Part shown: piece by piece, positions 33,105 through 40,600 of the stretch
How positions within the stretch are numbered: position 1 is the first letter of the stretch
How the letters are laid out: each line of letters starts with the position of its first letter
From: Paraburkholderia sejongensis
Lineage (GTDB): Bacteria; Pseudomonadota; Gammaproteobacteria; Burkholderiales; Burkholderiaceae
Assembly: GCF_020880815.1 (NCBI RefSeq)
Contig: NZ_JAJITD010000017.1
Coordinates: 1-64,000 of the forward strand
Direction of reading: 5' to 3'
Length of the DNA stretch: 64,000 nucleotides
Notes under the pieces: model-generated
Told to the model about the DNA's origin: nothing
Database searches by the model: none
Seen by the model: only the letters and a program-made list of their open reading frames with translations
Position numbers and translations under genes: made by a program

Positions 33105-34757
33105 TTACAGCCGCGCCGACAGCCGCTTGATCTCGCGATTGAGCACGCGCTCGTTGTCCGAATAGTCGATCGGCAGATCGATCACGTGCACGCCCGGCGT
33201 CGCGAAACACTCGCGCAGCAGCGGCGCGAACTGGTCGGCCGATTCGATCCGATGTCCTTTTGCGCCGTAGCTCTGCGCATAGGCGACGAAATCCGGATTG
33301 GCGAGCGTCATCCCGTAGTCGGGGAAATTCATGTTTTCCTGCTTCCAGCGAATCATCCCGAACGCGTCGTCGCGCAAGATCAGGATCACCAGATCGAGTC
33401 TCAAACGCACCGCCGTTTCGAGTTCCTGCGAGTTCATCATGAAGCCGCCGTCGCCGCACACCGCGATCACCTTGCGCTCCGGGTGCACGATCTTGCTCGC
33501 GATCGCCGACGGCAAGCCCGCGCCCATCGACGCCAGCGCGTTGTCGAGCAGCAGCGAATTGGGCTCGTGCGCGCGGTAGTAGCGCGCGAACCAGATCTTG
33601 TACATGCCGTTGTCGAGACAGACGATGCCGTCCACCGGCGTGGTCTCGTACACGTCGTTGACGATCCGCACCGGGTACATCGGGAAGCGGTCGTCGTGCT
33701 GGCCCTTCACCAGATGCGCTTCGAAGTGCTCCTTGATCTCCTTGAAGCGCGAGAAGTCCCAATGCTCCTGACGCTCCTTCAGGCTTTCCTTCAGCTGCCA
33801 CACCGCATTGGCGATATCGCCGACCACCTCGATCTGCGGGAAATACACCGGATCGACCTCGGCGCCGAGGAAGTTCACGTGGATCACGGTCTTCTCGCCG
33901 GCCTCGCCGCTGCGCATGAAGAACGGCGGCTTCTCGATCACATCGTGGCCGACGTTGATGATGCAATCGGCGTGCTCGATCGCGCGATGCACGAAGTCGC
34001 CGTCGGACAGCGTCGCGTTGCCGAGCCACATCGGATGCGATTCGTCGATCACGCCCTTGCCCATCTGCGTGGTGAAAAACGGAATGCCGATCTGGTCGAC
34101 GAACTCGCGCAGCATTTTGGTGGTGGTCTTGCGGTTGCCGCCGGCGCCGATCATCAGGAGCGGATGCTTCGCCGCGGTGATCGCCTCGACCGCGCGCGCG
34201 ACCGCCTTCTCCTCGGCCACCGGCCGCCGGCTATAGCTCTTCGGAATCGGCTTGCCGTCGCCCTCCTCGTGCGCGACGTCCTCCGGCAACTCCAGATGAG
34301 ACGCGCCCGGGCGCTCCTCCTCCGCGCGCCGCACCGCCTCGCGCACCGCCGCCGGAATATTGCCGATCGAGACGATCTGCCGCGTGTACTTGGTGAGCGG
34401 CTCCATCATCCGCACCACGTCGACGATCTGGAAGTGACCCTGCTTGCTCGACTTGATCGGCTTCTGCCCGGTGACCATCAGCATCGGCATGCCGCCCAGT
34501 TGCGCATAGGCCGCGGCGGTCACGAAGTTGGTCGCGCCGGGGCCGAGTGTCGCCAGACATACGCCGGTGCGGCCGGTGAGACGGCCGTAGGTGGCGGCCA
34601 TGAAGCCGGCCGCCTGTTCGTGGCGGGTGAGGATCAGACGGATTTTCGAGCGGCGCAGCGACTCGAGCAGATCGAGATTTTCTTCGCCGGGGATGCCGAA
34701 CACATACTCGACACCTTCGGCTTCCAGCGACTTGACGAACAGGTCCGATGCTTTCAT
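33105..34757 (-). CDS. Thiamine diphosphate enzyme, acetolactate synthase large-subunit family
   Basis: The protein has 550 residues from ATG 34757. The ThDP-activating Glu47 sits in RHEQAAGFM; LATLGPGATNFVTAAAYAQ and MVTGQKP follow; the C-terminal cofactor site is CGDGGFMMNSQELETAVRL with a closing NDD-like DDAFGMI. This order fits acetolactate synthase/AlsS-type or related decarboxylating carboligases. A short length, no FAD-typical insert obvious by eye, and no ilvN small subunit gene nearby favour a catabolic or novel carboligase over branched-chain amino-acid biosynthesis. It forms a two-gene unit with the aldehyde dehydrogenase downstream. Confidence 0.87.
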   Translation of the reverse strand: MKASDLFVKSLEAEGVEYVFGIPGEENLDLLESLRRSKIRLILTRHEQAAGFMAATYGRLTGRTGVCLATLGPGATNFVTAAAYAQLGGMPMLMVTGQKPIKSSKQGHFQIVDVVRMMEPLTKYTRQIVSIGNIPAAVREAVRRAEEERPGASHLELPEDVAHEEGDGKPIPKSYSRRPVAEEKAVARAVEAITAAKHPLLMIGAGGNRKTTTKMLREFVDQIGIPFFTTQMGKGVIDESHPMWLGNATLSDGDFVHRAIEHADCIINVGHDVIEKPPFFMRSGEAGEKTVIHVNFLGAEVDPVYFPQIEVVGDIANAVWQLKESLKERQEHWDFSRFKEIKEHFEAHLVKGQHDDRFPMYPVRIVNDVYETTPVDGIVCLDNGMYKIWFARYYRAHEPNSLLLDNALASMGAGLPSAIASKIVHPERKVIAVCGDGGFMMNSQELETAVRLRLDLVILILRDDAFGMIRWKQENMNFPDYGMTLANPDFVAYAQSYGAKGHRIESADQFAPLLRECFATPGVHVIDLPIDYSDNERVLNREIKRLSARL

Positions 34758-34928
34758 TGAGGGTCTCGCTTGATGACAAGGGGACGGATAGCGGATTCGG
34801 GATGCTGCGCGCGACGACGCGCCCGGCATGGCGGACGCGATGCCGGACAGCTTACTACTCGAACGGAAACGATGCCCGCTAGCGGGCAGGGCCGCAGGGG
34901 GCGTGTCTGGAGGTGATTGAGATGGGAA

Positions 34929-35309
34929 TCAGCGGATCACGGTCACGCAATCCGACAGCAGCGGCGGCGCGTTCTCGCCGCTGGCGAGGTCGTACAGATT
35001 CGCGCGCGGTCCCTTGGTCCACCACGTATAGCTGCCGGCCTGGTACTTCGCGCCCGACGCCGACACGGTGTTGACGAACAGCATCGGCGTGCCCTTGACC
35101 GGCAGCACCGCGAAGCTCTGGCCGTTCTGCGCGTCCCAGTAGGTAACCTGCAGGATGCGGCCGGTTGCGCACGTGTATTTGCGCGTCGTATGGTGCTTGC
35201 CTTCGATCTGCCGGAACTGCAGCGGCGCCGCCGCCGCGCCGCCCGGAAACGCCGCCGTCGAAACCAGCGTTGCCGCCGCCGTGAGAGTTGCAACGAGCGC
35301 TGTCTTCAT
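34929..35309 (-). CDS. MliC-family (C-type lysozyme inhibitor-like) periplasmic protein
   Basis: The protein has 126 residues, ATG 35309 with GAGGTG upstream. Residues 1-27 are a signal peptide ending in AAAA/AP; no lipobox Cys, so it is likely soluble in the periplasm. The mature part shows the MliC pattern: KYTCATGRILQVTYWD, then FAVLPVKGTPMLFVNTVSASGAKYQAGSYTWWTKG (cited as VSASGAKY and YTWWTKG), a short LASGE and a final Cys (SDCVTVIR) that could pair with the first. Function by family: protection against lysozyme. A small lipoprotein gene precedes it on the same strand. Confidence 0.85.
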   Translation of the reverse strand: MKTALVATLTAAATLVSTAAFPGGAAAAPLQFRQIEGKHHTTRKYTCATGRILQVTYWDAQNGQSFAVLPVKGTPMLFVNTVSASGAKYQAGSYTWWTKGPRANLYDLASGENAPPLLSDCVTVIR

Positions 35310-35395
35310 CGAACACCTCGGTTGGTGCTGCGGATTGAACACGGGGAACGCGTGATCCGGGCGGTGCCCGGCCCCTAAGGTTGCCGGCGCTGCGA

Positions 35396-35620
35396 TCAGG
35401 GATCGATGACGCCGGCGCAGGCATCGGTCGGCGCGGCGGCCACGTGCCCGACCACCGGCACGATCTTCAGCCCCGCCGAGGCGATCCGGCACGGCGCGGC
35501 GGCCAGACCGCAGCCGCCGAGGCCGGCGCACACCGCCACCAGCACGCCGAGTGCGCCGAGCGCGCCGAGATGGCGAGCCGTGATCCGACGCGGCGCATTG
35601 GCGCGAACTTCGACTGTCAT
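35396..35620 (-). CDS. Small lipoprotein, DUF6726-like
   Basis: The protein has 74 residues from ATG 35620. A basic head (RRITARH) is followed by a hydrophobic core and the lipobox GLGGC, giving a mature peptide of about 38 residues with two further Cys and a Gly/Val/Ala-rich body (AGLKIVPVVGHVAAAPTDACAGV). This is the size and shape of the DUF6726 small lipoproteins of Burkholderiales. Role unknown; probably at the inner or outer membrane. It lies between purT and the MliC-like gene, all on the minus strand. Confidence 0.7.
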   Translation of the reverse strand: MTVEVRANAPRRITARHLGALGALGVLVAVCAGLGGCGLAAAPCRIASAGLKIVPVVGHVAAAPTDACAGVIDP

Positions 35621-35651
35621 GAATTGCTCTGCCCGGGCCTGGCGATGCGGC

Positions 35652-36866
35652 TTACTTCGCCGACACCGGCCGCACCGCCGCCGCGGCGCGTTTCGCGCGC
35701 GCGCGGGCTTCGTCGATGTTCTCGCCGGTCGCGAGCGCCACGCCCATGCGGCGCTTCGTGAAGCTTTCCGGCTTGCCGAACAGGCGCAGGTCCGCGTTCG
35801 GCACCGCCAGCGCGTCCGCCACGCCTTCGAACGCGATGCCGGCTTCGTCCCGGCCGCCGTAGATCACCGCCGACGCACCCGGCGCGCGCAGCGACGGATC
35901 CACCGGCAGACCGAGGATCGCGCGCGCATGCAATTCGAACTCCGAGAAGCGCTGCGAGCACAGCGTGACGAGACCTGTATCGTGCGGACGCGGACTCACT
36001 TCGGAGAACCACACGTCGTCGCCGCTCACGAACAGCTCGACGCCGAACAGGCCGCGGCCGCCGAGCGCTGCGGTGACCTTGTGAGCGATTTCGCGCGAGC
36101 GTTCGAGCGCGCGCGGGCTCATCGGCTGCGGCTGCCACGATTCGATGTAGTCGCCCGCCACCTGCACGTGGCCGATCGGATCGCAGAAGTACGTGCCGAC
36201 CTGGCCGGTCTCGAAATCGATCGCGCGCACGGTCAGCTGGGTGATTTCGTATTCGAAGTCGATAAAGCCCTCGACGATCACCCGGCCGTGATTCACGCGG
36301 CCGCCCGCCATCGCGTACTGCCATGCCGGTTCGACGTCGGCGTCGCTGTGCAGCACCGACTGGCCCTTGCCCGAGGACGACATCACCGGCTTGACCACAC
36401 ACGGATAGCCGACCTTGGCGATGCCGGCGCGCAGTTCATCGAGCGAGTCGGCGAACGCGTACGGCGAGGTCGGCAGGCCGAGTTCCTCGGCGGCGAGGCG
36501 GCGGATGCCTTCGCGGTTCATCGTCAGTTGGGTCGCGCGCGCGGTCGGGATCACTTCGGCGAGCGCTTCGGCTTCGATCGCGGCGAGCGCGTCGGTGGCG
36601 ATCGCCTCGATTTCGGGGACGATCAGATGCGGACGTTCCTGCTCGACCAGCGCGCGCAGCGCGGCGCGGTCGGTCATGTCGATCACGTGCGCGCGATGCG
36701 CGACCTGGTGACCCGGCGCGTTCGGATAACGGTCGACGGCGATCACTTCGACGCCCAGCCGTTGCAGCGCGATGATGACTTCCTTGCCGAGCTCGCCGGC
36801 GCCGAGCAGCATGACGCGCGTCGCGGATTCAGAAAGGGGCGTGCCGATCCGTTGGCCGATCTGCAT
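35652..36866 (-). CDS. purT: Formate-dependent phosphoribosylglycinamide formyltransferase (GAR transformylase 2)
   Basis: The protein has 404 residues, ATG 36866. An ATP-grasp enzyme that uses formate and ATP in the third step of purine synthesis. Landmarks: VMLLGAGELGKEVIIALQRL, IVPEIEAIATDAL, the ATP-grasp loop VVKPVMSSSGKGQS, VEGFIDFEYEITQLTVRA, and the metal site FGVELFVSGDDVWFSEVSPRPHDTG (cited in part). The C-terminus has AVIYGG and LRLFGKPES. It is cytosolic. An ATGTTAACAT palindrome about 55 bases upstream could be a regulatory site. Confidence 0.96.
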   Translation of the reverse strand: MQIGQRIGTPLSESATRVMLLGAGELGKEVIIALQRLGVEVIAVDRYPNAPGHQVAHRAHVIDMTDRAALRALVEQERPHLIVPEIEAIATDALAAIEAEALAEVIPTARATQLTMNREGIRRLAAEELGLPTSPYAFADSLDELRAGIAKVGYPCVVKPVMSSSGKGQSVLHSDADVEPAWQYAMAGGRVNHGRVIVEGFIDFEYEITQLTVRAIDFETGQVGTYFCDPIGHVQVAGDYIESWQPQPMSPRALERSREIAHKVTAALGGRGLFGVELFVSGDDVWFSEVSPRPHDTGLVTLCSQRFSEFELHARAILGLPVDPSLRAPGASAVIYGGRDEAGIAFEGVADALAVPNADLRLFGKPESFTKRRMGVALATGENIDEARARAKRAAAAVRPVSAK

Positions 36867-37060
36867 GAGGTCTCCAGATAAAAGTCGAATGAAAGTGGGA
36901 TTGGACAGGACGCGATGTTAACATGCGGACCCCTTCGCAAGCGGCGCTCGGACAGACGGTCGCGGGGGACGGCGAGCGCTGCGCCGCACGCGTGCGCTCG
37001 CGCACGAAGAGCTTAGTACGTTACCCTTACGCCTTCGCCAGTTTGAAGAGGACCGCCGCC

Positions 37061-37597
37061 ATGCTCACCCGCTCCATCCCGCGACGTCTCGCGCGTGTCG
37101 CCCCGTGCCTGCGCACGGCCGCCGCCGCGTTGAGCATCGCCACGCTGCTCGGAGCCTGCGCGATCCCAACCCATCCCGACGCGTCGGCGGCGCCGCCCGA
37201 TCCGTTCAATCCCGCCGCCGCGCAGTTGCTCGACGACACCAGCTGGACGCTCAGTTCGTGGAACAGCGCCGACGGCGCGGCGCGCGCGGTGCCGTCGAAA
37301 GATCAGGGCCCGCTCACGCTGGCGCTCTCGACCGAAGGCGGCAAGCGTCACGCGAGCGGTTTCTCCGGCTGCAACCGCTTCGCCGGCACCTATGCGCTGA
37401 AGGACGGCAAGCTCAGCTTCGGCCCGCTCGCCGGCACCCGCAAAGCGTGCGTGTCGCCGGCCGGCGAACTCGAACGGCCGTTCCTCGATGCGCTCGCGCG
37501 TATCGAGCGCACCGGCGTGCAGATGCGCGCGCCGCAACAGATGCAACTGATCCTCGACAACGGCGACACGCTGGTGTTCGATCGCAGCGACCAATGA
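37061..37597 (+). CDS. META-domain lipoprotein (HslJ-like)
   Basis: The protein has 178 residues from ATG 37061 with AGAGGA upstream. A long signal with the lipobox LLGAC puts lipidated Cys at 33. The META domain (about 58-175) shows DTSWTLSSWNS, LALSTEGGKRHASGFSGCNRFAGTYAL, LSFGPLAGTRKAC and a last strand LILDNGDTLVFDR. The two Cys in SGCNRF and RKAC are conserved in the family. Function is not well known; HslJ is linked to stress and novobiocin resistance in E. coli. It lies 74 bases before the giant ftsK. Confidence 0.88.
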   Translation: MLTRSIPRRLARVAPCLRTAAAALSIATLLGACAIPTHPDASAAPPDPFNPAAAQLLDDTSWTLSSWNSADGAARAVPSKDQGPLTLALSTEGGKRHASGFSGCNRFAGTYALKDGKLSFGPLAGTRKACVSPAGELERPFLDALARIERTGVQMRAPQQMQLILDNGDTLVFDRSDQ

Positions 37598-37671
37598 CGC
37601 CAACCTCGCTCGTGCGACGGTTCGCTTTTAAACTCGACGGGTTGCGCGCTCGCGCGGTCCGTCATTCGTAG

Positions 37672-40600
37672 ATGTCTGGTATGCACACGGTAGTTTTCGG
37701 CTGGTTCGGCGGGTCGGCCGTCTGGTTTCTTCCTCTCTTGTGGCGCGTCGTGAAGTCGGTGCTGCCGGGCGGCGCGGGGCTGCGCGGCCCCGGCACGATC
37801 CGGCTGTGGCTCGGCTTCGTCGGCGTGCTGATCGCCAGTTGCACGCTCGAGGCTTCGCTGCTCGATCTGATCGGCATCAACGGTTTCGGCCACGCGCTCG
37901 CCGCGGGCTTCGGCCATCTGCTCGGCCACATCGGCACGCCGCTCGCCGCGCTCGCGCTGCTGCTGATCAGCTTGCCGTGGCTGATCGATTTCAGCTGGGG
38001 CGACGTCGCAATCTGGGCCGACGGCGCGTTCGGCCTCGGTCTGTCGCGCGGGCTCGCGAAACGCGACGAGGAAGCGCGGCGTCATCGCACGGTCGACGAT
38101 GCCGCGCCGTCGCATGCGCTGCCCGCCACTAATACGATGGCGCCGAGGACCAGCCGCGGGCGTTATGCGCGGCCTACCGTGTGGCGCCCGCCTGCCGGCG
38201 GGCGTGGAGCGCGCGACGGTGGCGCTGCGGCGGCCGCTGCGGCCGGAGTTGGCGGCGCTGCTGTGGCCGGCGGCAAGGACGCGGCCGCGCGCGGCGCCGG
38301 CGCGGGCTCGCGTGCGGACGGGAATGGTGGCAACGGCAGCGCGCGCGGGCCCGTGACGCAGATCGAGCCGGTGTTGCGCACCGGGACCCTCGCGACGCCG
38401 CGCTCGACGGCTGCGGCGGCATCGATGTCTTCAATGCAAACGCAGGCGCTTGGGGCGGACCGGACCTCGTCCGGAAAATCGACGGATAAGGCAGCCGCGC
38501 CCTTCGTGCCGACCGAGCCGGTTGCGCCGGCCGGCTGGCTGCGGTCGGCCGAGGCGCGCGTAGGCGCGGGTGTTGCCGGTTCAGGTGTTGCGGGCTCGGG
38601 TTCGGGTTCGGCGCTGGCGGGTGCGGGTTCGGCCGCTGTGTCCGCCGCGCGCGCTGCGGGCGCCCCGGTTTCGGCTCGCGATGGTGTCGCGCTGCCTGGC
38701 CGCCGTGCCGCGGCTGAAGCGCGTCCGGCTGCGTCGTTCGGCTCCAGCGCGGCGCTGGCGGCGACGGCTGCGAGCGCGTCGGGGGTGTCGCCGCGCGCCG
38801 CGCAGGCGATGGCCGCGCGTTCGTCGGCGGCGGGCGCCGGTATCGGCATGAGCACGGGATCCGTGCATGCGGCGACTCGCGGCGACCGGCCGTCGTCGCT
38901 GCAACGTCCGGCCGAGCCTGGCGCGTCGCTCAATCGCGGCGCGACGCCGCGTCAACCGTTCCAGGTCACGCGCAACAGCGGCGTCACGCCGCCGGCGGTC
39001 GCCCGCCGGAGCGCGCCTGCGGCGCCTGCGTTTACCCGGCCGCTGTCGAACGCGCCGCAAGTCACCCCGCCCGCGAGCGTCCAGGAGACGCTGCGCAGCA
39101 TCGCGGAAAACGCCGCCCGCTGGACCGATATGGCCGGGGTGAGCCTTGCGCGTAGCCGCGCCAGCGAAGCGGTGAAGGTCGGTGAGGTGGCGACGGCGGT
39201 GGCGGGCGGAGACTTGCAGCCGGCGCCGGTGGGGCTTCGGGCGGATGAGCAGGTCGGGGATGTGGCGGCGGTCGAGGCTGTGCCGGTAGAAGCTCTGCCG
39301 GTAGAAGCTCTGCCGGTAGAAGCTCTGCCGGTGGAAGCTCTGCCGGTCGAAGCTGTGCCGGTCGAAGCTGTGCCGGTCGAAGCGGCGCCAGTTGAAGCTG
39401 CATCCGTCGAAGCGGCGCATGTCGGTGCAACGTCGGCTCCCGCACAGCCGGTGCAAGTGGCACCGCTCGCGGCAACGCCGGTCGATGCCACGCCGGTTCA
39501 GGCGGAGCCGACACAAGTAACGCCGTCCCATGTCGTGCCGGTCGACGCAGTGCCCTTCGAAGAAGCGCCAATTGCAGCCGACCCCGTGCACGCAGCACCG
39601 GCGGAGGCAGCACCCGCACCGACCCCGGACGCCATCGATACCCCGCTGGAGGTCATCGCGCAGCCAGTGGCGCAATGGCCGACCGAACCGCCGGTCATTC
39701 ACGTGCAGCCGGCGACTACATCGCAGGCGACAGATGCGATCGAGTCCGCTGCTCCCATTGCAACGAAAGCGGCCGCCGGGATCGAGACCGAAGTAACGAG
39801 CGAAGCAACGGCCGAAGCGCTAGCTGAAACTCCTGCACCGGTCGTGCTGGCGCACACCGTGTCCGTGTCTGTAGAGCCGGTCGCTGAGCCCACGCCTGCG
39901 AAACCTCTATCGACGGTGGCGGCACCGGTCGCGTCGGCAGTCGCTGTATCGGCGCCGGCCCATGCCGCCTCGCCGGCCGACACGCCGGAGCACTCGCCCG
40001 CAGCCGCGGCGACACCGTTCCAGCGTTTCGCGGCGCAGCTGCACGACGAAATTTCGCAAGACGACTCGCTGCCGGACGAAGACGACGCGCAGGACTGGGC
40101 GACTGCCGTCCACCACGACGACGAAACCCAGCCGGCCCCTGCCCTCCCCGTGAGTGAGCCGGTCGCACAGCAACACGCCAGCGAACCGGCCGGCCATGCG
40201 CTCGCCGCGGCGCAAACCGCTGCCGCGCCGACGCCTGCCGTCGCCACTGCGCCCTGGCTGGACGAAGCGACGCCCGAAGCCGCACTGGCAGCGAACACCA
40301 GCGCGGCGTCGGACTCGCCGGTCACTCCGGCCACTCCGGTCGCTCCGGTCGCTCCGATCACTCCGATCACTCCGATCACTCCGATCACTCCGATCACTCC
40401 GATCACTCCGATCTCGCCGGTCTCGCCGGTCTCGCCGGTCTCGCCGGTCTCGCCGGTCTCGGCGGTCTCGCCGGACGCACCGGTCGCTCCGGCCACTCCG
40501 GTCTCGCCGCCCCACCCCGTCGCCGACGCGGCCACCACCGCCCCATCGGCGCAGCCAATACAGCTGCCGCAACCGGTCGCGCCCGAAGCCGAACTCGTCA

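Noticed and set aside
39271..40509. Tandem repeats as a possible CRISPR array
   Set aside because: Units are 15 and 9 bases, contiguous, have no spacers, and keep the reading frame of ftsK.
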